A stretch of 64,000 bases of DNA from Bacteroidia bacterium. GTDB taxonomy: Bacteria > Bacteroidota > Bacteroidia > J057. Below, one piece after another: positions 1-8,406 of this stretch. The DNA lies in contig JAUIGE010000004.1 in NCBI GenBank assembly GCA_030430205.1, positions 1-64,000 on the forward strand, written 5' to 3'. The translations under genes and the position numbers were made by a program. Positions within the stretch are counted from its first letter, which is position 1; every line of letters begins with the position of its first letter. A model generated the notes under the pieces. The model searched no databases. It had not been told where the DNA came from and worked only from the letters and a program-made list of their open reading frames with translations.

Positions 1-71
1 TCTGGCGGATGGCCATTGGAATAGGCATAGGCATGTCCTTGATTTTTCAAATTTTCAAAGAACTAAAATAA
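1..71 (+). CDS. possible 3' end of an unidentified membrane protein gene (partial)
   Basis: The third frame is open from the window edge to a TAA at 69-71. It encodes a short hydrophobic stretch ending in FQIFKELK, which looks like a last membrane helix followed by a charged tail. The only other open frame at the edge runs into repeat DNA. About 23 residues are visible, so the family cannot be named, and the call rests on composition alone. The next 180 bases hold no gene: two near copies of AAACTATATGTCA, a GCAGAT-type repeat and then a heptamer array. Confidence 0.3.
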   Translation, partial: WRMAIGIGIGMSLIFQIFKELK

Positions 72-151
72 AAAAAGTGTGCAAAACTATATGTCACTTT
101 TTGTTTAAAACTCTATGTCATCCGACAAGGATTAGAGGATTCGCAGATTAG

Positions 152-250
152 CAGATGGAACCCGAAACCCGAAACCCGAAACTCAAAACCCGAAACCCGA
201 AACTCAAAACCCGAAACTCAAAACCCGAAACACAAAACACGAAACAAAAA
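152..250 (+). repeat. CCCGAAA heptamer array ahead of the barrel gene
   Basis: About thirteen units of CCCGAAA and variants (CTCAAAA, CACGAAA) run up to the ATG at 251. The unit contains no stop in any frame, so the reading frame of the downstream gene stays open through it and yields a PETRNPK-like extension. The same array type precedes several other genes in the window. Confidence 0.9.
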
Positions 251-1891
251 ATGAAAATATTTTTAAGCCTATTTCTGGCGCTAGCTTTTAGCTTACATGT
301 TTCCGCCCAGGGCGATCCTTTGGGGGGCAAAGACAAGCTCGTTTTGGAAAATGAGCGGATAGAAGATGTCATTGACAGTGACAAGCCTTTTCTCAAAATC
401 CCTTATCAGGAGGTAAAAGAAGGCGAATTGAGCGAAATCAGCTATGAGTCCAAGGACTTGTATGTAGAGACCGATTTTGAGCCAGCTCCACCCAATCCCC
501 GTGTGCTGGATGTGAAAAAGGAGATTCCGGAATACGGCAATTTCCTCAAGGCCGGTTTCGGCCGATTTGCGACGCCTTTTGCGCAGTTTTACCTGCACGG
601 CGAGCAAAATGGCTATGACTATGGGGTGGACCTGAACCACCTCTCTGCGCACAATGATGTGATTCCCTTCAGGGAATTCAGAGAGAATGGTGGCAATTTC
701 CACCTGGGATACCTGACAGACCAGAGCAAGTTTTTGGGACATCTCAAATTCTACAATACCCGCTACAGCAACTATGCCGATACCATGATGCGGGCTACGC
801 CCGAGCTATATGCCGATAGCATCAAAATGGTTGTTACACAAGTGGATATCGGGGGGCAGGTGCTGCGCAACTATGAAGAAGAAGCGGCCTACGATTATGA
901 CCTGGGCGCAAGCTTGCAGTTTCACGGCGACCGCCGTTCCAATCGCGAATTGCACATCAACCTGACGCCCAATGGCAGTTACAGCATCGGCGAAGGCATC
1001 GAAATCGGGGCAACTTCTGCCCTTACTTTCACCAGCGCCAGCATAGGCGGGCAGGGGCAAAGCCGTATTTTCATGGATTTTACACCCAGCCTGAGCTACC
1101 AGGCAGGAGATTTTTCCCTGAAGGCAGGCCTTCGCCTCAACTATTACAACAACAATGCGGACTCCGCATCCCGTGCTGCGGCTGTGCCGCAATTGGATTT
1201 GCGCTATCATCTGATTCCCGGCAGCCTGACGGTATTTGCCGGCATTGGCGGCGGATTGAAATACAACCGCTATTACGACCTGATTCGTGAAAACCGCTTC
1301 CTCGGAAGCGATGTCGAAATCAAACCAAGCATCGAGCGGGCACATGTTTTTGGCGGAATCAGTGGACAATTGGGCAATAAAGCGGACTATAACGCCCAGG
1401 TTAACTACCGCAAGATCGAGGATGCCATGGTGTACATGATCGCAGATACAGGCGCATATTTCAGCCTTGCTTATGATTCGGTGATGACCGTCCTCGGGCT
1501 GGACATTGAGCTGAATTATGACATACTGGAAGAGTTGAAAGCGGGCGCACGCCTGGCCTACAACAATTACAGCACTACTACCCTGGCCAAAAACTTCCAC
1601 CGAGCACCCTTGGAAATGGGCATCTATGCTTCCTATACCTATGACAAGCGGCTCACAGGTACTGCCGAACTCAATATTTTTGGTACAACCCCTATGAGCC
1701 AGGATGCTGAGGGAACGATCATTAACAGGAAGACATTCCTCGATCTAAACCTCGGCGGAGACTTCCGCCTCAATGATCGCCTTTCGCTCTGGTTGGAGGT
1801 AAACAACCTCCTCAATGGCAAATTCCAGCGCTGGTATAACTATGCGGAACGTCCGCTGGACATCAAGGGAGGACTGACCTTTTCTTTTTAG
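251..1891 (+). CDS. outer-membrane beta-barrel protein, TonB-receptor-like C-terminus
   Basis: Predicted 546-residue outer-membrane protein. The ATG at 251 is chosen because it begins a good signal peptide (MKIFLSLFLALAFSLHVSAQ); the frame is open further upstream only through the heptamer repeat. The mature protein has alternating aromatic/polar strands typical of a barrel. It ends in the TonB-dependent-receptor-like pattern LWLEVNNLLNGKFQRW followed by GGLTFSF with a terminal phenylalanine. No carboxypeptidase-like or plug domain is apparent, so it may be a porin-like barrel rather than an active receptor. Substrate unknown. A terminator stem follows at 1907. Confidence 0.75.
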   Translation: MKIFLSLFLALAFSLHVSAQGDPLGGKDKLVLENERIEDVIDSDKPFLKIPYQEVKEGELSEISYESKDLYVETDFEPAPPNPRVLDVKKEIPEYGNFLKAGFGRFATPFAQFYLHGEQNGYDYGVDLNHLSAHNDVIPFREFRENGGNFHLGYLTDQSKFLGHLKFYNTRYSNYADTMMRATPELYADSIKMVVTQVDIGGQVLRNYEEEAAYDYDLGASLQFHGDRRSNRELHINLTPNGSYSIGEGIEIGATSALTFTSASIGGQGQSRIFMDFTPSLSYQAGDFSLKAGLRLNYYNNNADSASRAAAVPQLDLRYHLIPGSLTVFAGIGGGLKYNRYYDLIRENRFLGSDVEIKPSIERAHVFGGISGQLGNKADYNAQVNYRKIEDAMVYMIADTGAYFSLAYDSVMTVLGLDIELNYDILEELKAGARLAYNNYSTTTLAKNFHRAPLEMGIYASYTYDKRLTGTAELNIFGTTPMSQDAEGTIINRKTFLDLNLGGDFRLNDRLSLWLEVNNLLNGKFQRWYNYAERPLDIKGGLTFSF

Positions 1892-1906
1892 AAGTAAGAA
1901 AAAGAG

Positions 1907-1948
1907 AGTAGGTTTGCAGAATATTGTGTTTTGTAAACCTACTTTTTA
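1907..1948 (+). terminator. rho-independent terminator after the barrel gene
   Basis: AGTAGGTTT (1907-1915) pairs perfectly with AAACCTACT (1935-1943) across a 19-base loop and is followed by a T run. It sits 16 bases behind the stop of the barrel gene and just before the SDR gene. Confidence 0.75.
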
Positions 1949-1959
1949 ATTGATAAGTT

Positions 1960-2787
1960 ATGGAAAAAGGGTATACCCTGATTACAGGGGCAAGCCAGGG
2001 AATAGGGCGGGAAATGGCAAAATATTGCGCCCAGAAAGGGATGAATTTGTTGTTGGTTGCCCTTCCCAATGAACATCTGGAAGATACAGTAAAAGAGATT
2101 GAAACTGACTATCTGGTTAAGGTTGACCATTTGGCAATCGATTTGTGCCAACTGGACGCTGCTCAGCAAGTATATGACTGGACGATTCAAAAGGGATATG
2201 AAGTACATATTCTGATCAACAATGCAGGTTTTGGAGACAGCGGTTTTTTTGAAGACATCCCTTTTCAAAAAACAGTCAATATGTTGCTGCTCAATAACCT
2301 CGCGGCAGTCAGTATGACCCACCTTTTTCTTCCCCAAATGAAAAAAAGAGGCCATGGACATATCATGGGTACCAGTAGTATTGAGGGTATTCTGATCATG
2401 CCTTATAAGGCTTCCTATTCAGCTACAAAGCGCTTTATCTATTCTTTTTTCCTTGCCTTGCGGCAGGAATGTAAAAAGGCGGGTGTCAATGTTTCCGTTT
2501 TATGCCCCGGCCCCGTGCCTACAACGCCCGGTGCTATCCAGCGGATAAAAGTGCAGGGTAAAAAAGCGGAAATCATTACCCGATCTGTAGATCATGTAGC
2601 CGAAATTGCCATTTCCAAAATGCTCAAAAAGCAGGGGATCATCATTCCCGGCAGGTTGTTGCGGACAGTTGTTCTCGGTACCTGGCTGATTCCTTTTAGC
2701 ATAAAAATGTGGTTTTTTGAAAGGATGTCCCGCCGCTACGCGGATCAGAGAGTGGAGATGATGAAGAAGCAGGTTGCGGTAAAGTGA
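1960..2787 (+). CDS. short-chain dehydrogenase/reductase (SDR family)
   Basis: A 275-residue NAD(P)-dependent oxidoreductase of the classical SDR fold. Visible motifs are the cofactor loop TGASQGIG (9-16), NNAG (87-90), the active-site serine near 139-140, and YSATK giving Tyr153 and Lys157. The C-terminal 60 residues carry a hydrophobic stretch (GTWLIPFSIKMWFF), as in SDRs that act on acyl or lipid substrates and lie at the membrane. The substrate cannot be read from the sequence. It lies between a terminator and the SGNH-like gene, which starts about 50 bases downstream. Confidence 0.88.
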   Translation: MEKGYTLITGASQGIGREMAKYCAQKGMNLLLVALPNEHLEDTVKEIETDYLVKVDHLAIDLCQLDAAQQVYDWTIQKGYEVHILINNAGFGDSGFFEDIPFQKTVNMLLLNNLAAVSMTHLFLPQMKKRGHGHIMGTSSIEGILIMPYKASYSATKRFIYSFFLALRQECKKAGVNVSVLCPGPVPTTPGAIQRIKVQGKKAEIITRSVDHVAEIAISKMLKKQGIIIPGRLLRTVVLGTWLIPFSIKMWFFERMSRRYADQRVEMMKKQVAVK

Positions 2788-2789
2788 TG

Positions 2790-2829
2790 TGCAGATGAGT
2801 AGATTAGCAAATTAGCAGATGAGTAGATG
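2790..2829 (+). repeat. GCAGAT(GAGTAGAT/TAGCA) low-complexity repeat
   Basis: Degenerate units of GCAGATGAGTAGATTAGCAA fill the gap between the SDR and SGNH genes and run into the 5' end of the latter. Related stretches lie at 139-152 and 16717-16761. Confidence 0.75.
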
Positions 2830-2836
2830 GGGGAAA

Positions 2837-3955
2837 ATGGGAAAACGTATACTGGCCGTTTTGGTGAGTTGGTTGGGGATATTGCTTGTCGGTCTGCTGC
2901 TGATTGAAGCGCGTTATGCTTTTGGCTCTTACGAAGGTAAATACACCATTTACCATACACTCGACCCCGAAATGGGCATCTGGCGATTGCGCAAGCAGCA
3001 TGGCGTGCGCTACGCCTCCTGCTACGCAGTAGAAGACATCGAGATCAACTCGATGGGCATGCGCGCCGCTGAGCCCGACAGCGGCAAAAGCCGCAAGGTC
3101 GCCTATTTTGGTGATTCGATGCTCGAAGGCGTCCAGGTCAGTCAGAATGACCATTTTATATACCAATTAAATGCAAAGGACAGCCTGCGCGATCACCTCA
3201 ATTTTGGGATGAGCAGCACGGGCACGGCCGCCCAATGGGCGCATTTTCAGCATTTCGTCCGCATATTTGACTTCGAAAAAGTCTACCTCTTTTTCTATCC
3301 TGCCAACGATCTTCGCAACAATTCCCTCCCGCTCGAAAGCCAGGCGAATGGCGGTAAGCGCGGCTACCTGCCGCATTTTGTGCGCGACAGCATCGGCTGG
3401 CGACTTGACCGCAACTTCTCCCCCTGGGGCGGTAGGCAGTGGCTCACACACAGCCACCTTGTTCGCAAGCTACAACTCCTCCGCGCTGGCATAAATCGCG
3501 GAACGGCCTCTACCCACGCAGCCATTCCCATGCATGACCTGGAAGTTTTTCAGCCCGTCTACGACTCGCTTTGGCAGGAGGCTGAAGCCGCGACCCGCTA
3601 CGCCATCCAGCTTTTCGCTGACAGCTGCAAAGCGAAAAATATCGCTTTCACCCTCGTCATGCTCCCTTCTCTCAATGAACTTCTCAGCGCAGAAGAGCGC
3701 GCAGCCTACCATCCCGCTTATCACAATAAGCTGGATTGGGATAAGCCATATAAGCGCTTTCAGCGCTTTCTGGAAGCGGACAGCGTGGATTATCTGGACT
3801 TCTATGCTTTCGCCCGAAAGCGGATCAGGGAGGAAAGCCTGGGCTTTCCTTATTTGTCTTTGGATTGTGATGGGCACTTTGGCCCTGTGGGCCATGGGGT
3901 GTTGAGGGAGATGTTGGAGTTTGAAAAATACCCTGGGACAACAATTTCACACTGA
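2837..3955 (+). CDS. membrane-anchored SGNH/GDSL-hydrolase-like protein
   Basis: About 372 residues. An N-terminal membrane anchor (residues 4-23) is followed by an extracytoplasmic SGNH-like domain with the nucleophile block GDSMLEG (Ser94) and a C-terminal DGHFGPVGH block that supplies the Asp/His pair. Such proteins often act as esterases or acyltransferases on cell-surface polysaccharides; the substrate is unknown. An in-frame ATG lies at 2819 inside the GCAGAT repeat. The start at 2837 is preferred because GGGGGAAA lies just upstream. The last 10-15 codons overlap, in another frame, a T9SS sorting-domain remnant, so the natural C-terminus may have been altered by a deletion. Confidence 0.7.
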   Translation: MGKRILAVLVSWLGILLVGLLLIEARYAFGSYEGKYTIYHTLDPEMGIWRLRKQHGVRYASCYAVEDIEINSMGMRAAEPDSGKSRKVAYFGDSMLEGVQVSQNDHFIYQLNAKDSLRDHLNFGMSSTGTAAQWAHFQHFVRIFDFEKVYLFFYPANDLRNNSLPLESQANGGKRGYLPHFVRDSIGWRLDRNFSPWGGRQWLTHSHLVRKLQLLRAGINRGTASTHAAIPMHDLEVFQPVYDSLWQEAEAATRYAIQLFADSCKAKNIAFTLVMLPSLNELLSAEERAAYHPAYHNKLDWDKPYKRFQRFLEADSVDYLDFYAFARKRIREESLGFPYLSLDCDGHFGPVGHGVLREMLEFEKYPGTTISH

Positions 3956-4082
3956 AATACAGCAAGTTCATGCAGGACAAAACCGTTTTTCTATCTCTCT
4001 GAGTGATCTTTCTTCAGGGATATACTTTTTGGAAATGGAGATGGAGGGCCAAAGGGCACAAACCAAAATTGTAAAGCAATAG
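3921..4082 (+). pseudogene. remnant of a T9SS type A C-terminal sorting domain
   Basis: In the frame beginning at 3921 about 53 codons read through to TAG at 4080-4082 and match a type A sorting domain from end to end: an NTLGQQ block, then NRFSISLSDLSSGIYFLEM and a terminal KIVKQ. There is no start; the frame is closed by TGA at 3903 inside the SGNH gene. The 5' part of a secreted-protein gene appears to have been lost by deletion or recombination, leaving its tail fused behind the SGNH gene. A terminator follows at 4109. Confidence 0.8.
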
Positions 4083-4108
4083 GGTAAATAATTTACAAAA
4101 TTTCATTA

Positions 4109-4140
4109 GGGGGAGTGTTAGCCATTCCCCCATTTTTATT
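4109..4140 (+). terminator. rho-independent terminator behind the sorting-domain remnant
   Basis: GGGGGA (4109-4114) pairs with TCCCCC (4126-4131), extended by a G-T pair, and is followed by ATTTTTATTTT. It was probably the terminator of the lost T9SS-secreted protein gene. Confidence 0.7.
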
Positions 4141-4165
4141 TTAACTTCGGGGCTCGAAAAAAACT

Positions 4166-4873
4166 ATGAATACAATGAAATCTGTTTTTATTTCTGCTTT
4201 GACCCTTTTGCTTTTGTCTGTGGTGCTTGTTGGTTGTTCTGAAAAGGCTACTGGTAGCAAGGAAGAGAAAGCGGTTGTTCCTGCATATAGTGCAGATACC
4301 GATAATCCGCTGATCCTCAAAAGTCTGGAAGACTACAAAGAACTGGCTCTCCAGGGAAGTGGAGACAAAGTAGCTGCCTTGTTGAGAAAACCTACGCTGG
4401 ATTACTATCAGGGCTTGCGTCAGGCAATCTTTGATGAAAATAAAGAGCAGGTTCAGTCGCGCTCTTTTGTAGATCAGGTGATCATCATTCGTACCCGTAT
4501 TCTGGCTGATATGGAGACACTTGCCAAGCTGGATAGCGCGCAGTTTACCTCTTATGTGTACCGTTCAGGCTATGTAGCCAAGAGCAGTATTTCTCATCAT
4601 GGAATGGGTGAAATCACCTACGACGAAGCAACCAAAGAAGCGAAAGCTCCTGCTGTAATCAATGGAGAATTACAGAATGCTTATTATACTTTCAAGAAAG
4701 AAGATAATATCTGGAAAGTGGACATTTCGCAGGTTATTCCCTTGGTAAATGAAGCCATGGAAAATGATATCAGAGACAATGGCGGTTCTCCGGAGCGTAT
4801 GCTGTACCTGACTCTCCTCTCAGCCAATAGCGATCAGGAGATTTCAGAGAAGCTTTGGGGCCCCCAAAGATAG
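4166..4873 (+). CDS. hypothetical lipoprotein
   Basis: A 235-residue protein with a lipoprotein signal peptide: hydrophobic core LTLLLLSVVLV followed by the lipobox LVGC (Cys at about residue 24). The mature part is mainly helical and charged, with a SISHHGMGEITYDEATKEA region and a C-terminal half that looks like an NTF2-like or DUF4878-like fold, although no diagnostic motif is visible. A second ATG three codons in could be the true start. The stop lies just before the heptamer array upstream of uvrB. Function not recognised. Confidence 0.7.
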   Translation: MNTMKSVFISALTLLLLSVVLVGCSEKATGSKEEKAVVPAYSADTDNPLILKSLEDYKELALQGSGDKVAALLRKPTLDYYQGLRQAIFDENKEQVQSRSFVDQVIIIRTRILADMETLAKLDSAQFTSYVYRSGYVAKSSISHHGMGEITYDEATKEAKAPAVINGELQNAYYTFKKEDNIWKVDISQVIPLVNEAMENDIRDNGGSPERMLYLTLLSANSDQEISEKLWGPQR

Positions 4874-4880
4874 GCGCAAT

Positions 4881-4993
4881 CCAAAACCCGAAACCCGAAA
4901 CCCGGAACCCGAAACCCGAAACTCGAAACCCGAAACCCGAAACTCGAAACCCGAAACCCGAAACCCGAAACTCGAAACCCGGAACCCGGAACT
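4881..4993 (+). repeat. CCCGAAA heptamer array ahead of uvrB
   Basis: About sixteen heptamers (CCCGAAA, CTCGAAA, CCCGGAA) in tandem end six bases before the uvrB ATG. The array lies between the lipoprotein stop and uvrB, and its sense strand carries no stop in any frame. Confidence 0.92.
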
Positions 4994-4998
4994 TCCCC

Positions 4999-7029
4999 AT
5001 GAAGCCAGAAGACTATCGCTTTGAGCTCAAAGCCAACTTCAAACCTTCCGGCGACCAGCCGGAAGCCATCCGCCAATTGGTAGAAGGCGTGAAATCCGGC
5101 GAAGCCCATCAGGTTTTGCTGGGGGTGACAGGTTCTGGCAAAACCTTTACGGTAGCCAATACCATCCAGCAACTGCAGCGCCCCACGCTGATTATCAGCC
5201 ACAACAAGACGCTGGCAGCCCAGCTGTATGGAGAGTTCAAGGAATTTTTCCCCGATAACCTGGTAGAGTATTTCATCTCTTATTATGATTACTACCAGCC
5301 CGAGGCCTATGTCCCTTCCACCAATACCTATATCGAAAAAGATCTCCAGATCAATCCAGATATAGAAAAACTGCGTTTGCGCGCCACTACAGCCCTAACC
5401 ATGGGCAGGAGGGATGTCATCGTGGTGGCTTCGGTTTCCTGTATATATGGTATCGGTCGCCCGGACGATTTTAAGGCAAATGTATTTTCTGCCTATCAGG
5501 GCATGACGATTACCCAGAATATGTTTCTGGACAGGTTGGTGCAGCTATTTTACAGCCGCTCAAGAGCAGGCCTGGAGCGCGGAAAATTCCGCGTGCAGGG
5601 GGATTCTGTGGATGTATATCCGGCTTATGACGACCTGGCGACACGTTTTGTCTTTTTTGGGGATGAAATAGAAGAAGTCTTCCGGATAGATCCGGAAACG
5701 GGAAAAAGTCAGGGAAAAATCAATGATTTTACCCTATACCCCGCCAACCTCTACGTCACCCGAAGGGAGACACTCGCCAGTTCCATCAAAGGAATTGAGC
5801 TGGAACTGGGACAGCAAATTGCCTATTTTGAGGAACAGGGAATGTTCCTGGAAGCCAATCGCCTCAAAGAGCGAACTGAGTTCGATCTGGAGATGATGCG
5901 TGAGCTGGGCTATTGCTCAGGAATAGAAAACTATTCCCGTTATCTCGCGGAACGCGATCCGGGTAGCAGGCCTTATTGTCTGCTGGACTATTTTCCGGAA
6001 GATTACCTCATGGTAATAGATGAAAGCCATGTCACCCTGCCGCAGGTGCGCGGCATGTATGAGGGAGACCGCTCCCGAAAATTTACCCTGGTAGAAAACG
6101 GCTTTCGCCTGCCTTCCGCTCTTGACAACAGACCGCAGAAGTATACAGAGTTTGAGGAAAACCAAAACCAGGTTATATATATGAGTGCGACGCCGGGAGA
6201 TGTGGAGTTGGAGAAAAGTGCGGGGGTGGTCGTGGAGCAAATTGTGCGGCCTACCGGCCTGCTCGATCCGCCTGTAGAAGTGCGACCCTGCATCAATCAG
6301 GTAGATGATTTGCTGGATGAAGTAGATGAAGAGGTGAAAAAAGGCCGCAGGGTTTTGGTCACAACCCTGACCAAGCGCATGGCGGAGGAATTTTCCAAAT
6401 ACCTCGGAGACCTGAATATCAGGAGCCGCTACATCCATTCTGATGTTACGGCATTGGACCGGGTGGATATATTGAGAGAGTTGCGGGAAGGGCGATTTGA
6501 TGTGCTGGTAGGGGTCAACCTCCTTCGTGAAGGATTGGACTTGCCCGAGGTCGGACTGGTGGCGATTCTGGATGCCGATAAGGAAGGATTTTTGAGAACG
6601 GATCGTTCGCTGATACAGACAGCCGGCCGTGCCGCGCGTAATTCTGAGGGCCGCGTCATCATCTATGGTGACAAAATCACCAAGGCGATGCAAAAATTGC
6701 TGGATGAAACGGCCTACCGCCGTGCCAAGCAAATCGCTTACAACGAAAAGCATGGCATTACGCCCACAACGATCGTGAAAGCGAATATTGATATTTTTCA
6801 GTCTGCGCTGGGAAGCCGTCAAAATGATTTTCAGCAGGCAGACCCGAATCTCAGTCAGGCTGCCGAAGAGCAGGCTGAATACATGAGCAAAGACCAAATG
6901 GAAGAGAAAATCCGTGACATCCGGAAGCAGATGGAAAAGGCTGCCAAGGAATTGGATTTTATTGAGGCGGCCCGTTTGAGGGATGAAATGTTTACCTATC
7001 AGGCTTTAAAGAAAGATCGCTTTACCTAA
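4999..7029 (+). CDS. uvrB: excinuclease ABC subunit B
   Basis: UvrB, the damage-verifying helicase-like subunit of nucleotide excision repair, loaded by UvrA and recruiting UvrC. From the ATG at 4999 it is 676 residues, the usual family length; the open frame upstream is repeat-encoded and rejected. Seen are Walker A GVTGSGKT (42-49), the beta-hairpin region around YYDYYQPEAYVP, Walker B DESHVT, helicase motif V/VI blocks (VGVNLLREGLDLPEV, QTAGRAARN) and the C-terminal UVR motif (EAARLRDEM) that contacts UvrC. No uvrA or uvrC is adjacent. The repeat a few bases upstream leaves little room for a conventional leader. Confidence 0.97.
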   Translation: MKPEDYRFELKANFKPSGDQPEAIRQLVEGVKSGEAHQVLLGVTGSGKTFTVANTIQQLQRPTLIISHNKTLAAQLYGEFKEFFPDNLVEYFISYYDYYQPEAYVPSTNTYIEKDLQINPDIEKLRLRATTALTMGRRDVIVVASVSCIYGIGRPDDFKANVFSAYQGMTITQNMFLDRLVQLFYSRSRAGLERGKFRVQGDSVDVYPAYDDLATRFVFFGDEIEEVFRIDPETGKSQGKINDFTLYPANLYVTRRETLASSIKGIELELGQQIAYFEEQGMFLEANRLKERTEFDLEMMRELGYCSGIENYSRYLAERDPGSRPYCLLDYFPEDYLMVIDESHVTLPQVRGMYEGDRSRKFTLVENGFRLPSALDNRPQKYTEFEENQNQVIYMSATPGDVELEKSAGVVVEQIVRPTGLLDPPVEVRPCINQVDDLLDEVDEEVKKGRRVLVTTLTKRMAEEFSKYLGDLNIRSRYIHSDVTALDRVDILRELREGRFDVLVGVNLLREGLDLPEVGLVAILDADKEGFLRTDRSLIQTAGRAARNSEGRVIIYGDKITKAMQKLLDETAYRRAKQIAYNEKHGITPTTIVKANIDIFQSALGSRQNDFQQADPNLSQAAEEQAEYMSKDQMEEKIRDIRKQMEKAAKELDFIEAARLRDEMFTYQALKKDRFT

Positions 7030-7187
7030 AGCCCGCAAAAATTGAAGGACACGGCCTCCGCTTTTGCAAGCTTTGCTGTGTCCCTCTTGGCCATTGACAA
7101 ACTCTTATGGTCGCTTCCTGTAAAAAGACAAATAATCCGGCAAACAGGTTGCTTTCACAAAATTGATTTTAATTCATTCACACATAC

Positions 7188-8333
7188 ATGAAAATTCTGG
7201 TAGCGCCAAACGCTTTTAAAGGGAGCCTCAAGGCTCTGGAAGTGACGGAAAAGATTGCAGAAGGTCTGCGGTTGGCCGATCCTTATTTTGAGGTTGTTTC
7301 CTGCCCCATCGCTGATGGGGGAGAAGGGACAGTCGAGATTTTTGTAGAGACAGTAGGCGGAAGCTATCACGAATGTGAAGTGCAAAATGCCATCGGAGAA
7401 CCCATAACCGCCAGGTATGGGATACTGGCTGATCGCCGGACAGCCGTGCTGGAAATTGCCGCGGCTTCTGGTCTGGGGCAATTGCCCCAGAGTAAGCTCG
7501 CGCCTATGCGCGCCACGACCTTTGGCACAGGCCAACTTATCCTGGATGCCCTGGATCAGGGCTGTCGCAGGATCATCCTGGGGCTCGGCGGGAGTGCCAC
7601 TACCGATGCCGGAACGGGGATATTGCGTGCGCTGGGCGTACGCTTTCTGACCGACTCAGGTTATGAGATTCCCATGGGAGGCGGTAGCCTGGGCTATTTG
7701 GAAAAAATAGACACCTCAAGGCTGGACCCTAGAATCCGGGATTGCGAAATTATTTTGCCTTGTGATGTCTTCAATCCTCTTTTAGGGGAAATGGGCAGTG
7801 CTTCTGTTTTTGCTCCTCAAAAAGGCGCTAATCCTGAGCAGGTGCAGCTACTCGAAGAAAACCTGGTTCATTTTGCAGCTTTGGTACAAAAGCAACAAGG
7901 AATAGAAATAGGGAACAGGGCCTATTGTGGAGCAGCTGGAGGAACAGCCGCAGGCCTTCTGGCCTTTTTAGGAGCAAATTTGATCAGCGGAATAGATTTC
8001 ATGCTGCATCAAATTGATTTTGAAGGAAAACTTTACGGAGCCGCATGCCTTATCACGGCAGAAGGAAGACTAGATGCCCAAAGCCTGGAAGGAAAAGGAC
8101 CGTATGGCGTAGCAAAAAGGGCTCAGGTGCGCGGAATCCCCGCTTTTTGTATCACCGGCCAGTTGCCACAGGCTTTCGATCCACAGCAGTTTGAGCTCTT
8201 CAATACCGTCTTTCCTATCCCTACAAGGCCCATGAGTTTGGGCGAATCTATGGAAGAAGCAGGAGAACTTGTAAAATTCACAGCCTGGCAAATAGGAAGT
8301 ATGTTGAAAGTTGCCCAAAAATTTATAAATTAA
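7188..8333 (+). CDS. glycerate kinase (GarK/GlxK family)
   Basis: A 381-residue glycerate kinase of the type I (GarK/GlxK) family, which phosphorylates D-glycerate with ATP. The N-terminus MKILVAPNAFKGSL is the family hallmark. CPIADGGEGTVE, GLGGSATTDAGTGILRALG and GAAGGTAAGLLAFLGA are the conserved glycine-rich substrate and nucleotide blocks. Length is normal. Whether the product is 2- or 3-phosphoglycerate cannot be settled by eye. It stands alone between uvrB and recQ. The 158-base gap upstream holds an imperfect stem (GGACACGGC at 7047 with GCTGTGTCC at 7075) lacking a T tail. Confidence 0.93.
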   Translation: MKILVAPNAFKGSLKALEVTEKIAEGLRLADPYFEVVSCPIADGGEGTVEIFVETVGGSYHECEVQNAIGEPITARYGILADRRTAVLEIAAASGLGQLPQSKLAPMRATTFGTGQLILDALDQGCRRIILGLGGSATTDAGTGILRALGVRFLTDSGYEIPMGGGSLGYLEKIDTSRLDPRIRDCEIILPCDVFNPLLGEMGSASVFAPQKGANPEQVQLLEENLVHFAALVQKQQGIEIGNRAYCGAAGGTAAGLLAFLGANLISGIDFMLHQIDFEGKLYGAACLITAEGRLDAQSLEGKGPYGVAKRAQVRGIPAFCITGQLPQAFDPQQFELFNTVFPIPTRPMSLGESMEEAGELVKFTAWQIGSMLKVAQKFIN

Positions 8334-8406
8334 AGAACCGTTCCAACCATACAGCCAGGAACCTCAGATCCTTTTCTGGAGAAATAATTTATAATCCACT
8401 TAGCTA

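Noticed and set aside
155-250. N-terminal extension of the barrel protein through the repeat
   Set aside because: The extension is only translated heptamer repeat, and the ATG at 251 begins a typical signal peptide. The same reasoning removes the extensions of uvrB, comF and argF'.
4881-4993. CRISPR-like array
   Set aside because: The units are seven bases, contiguous and without spacers, and no cas genes are present.
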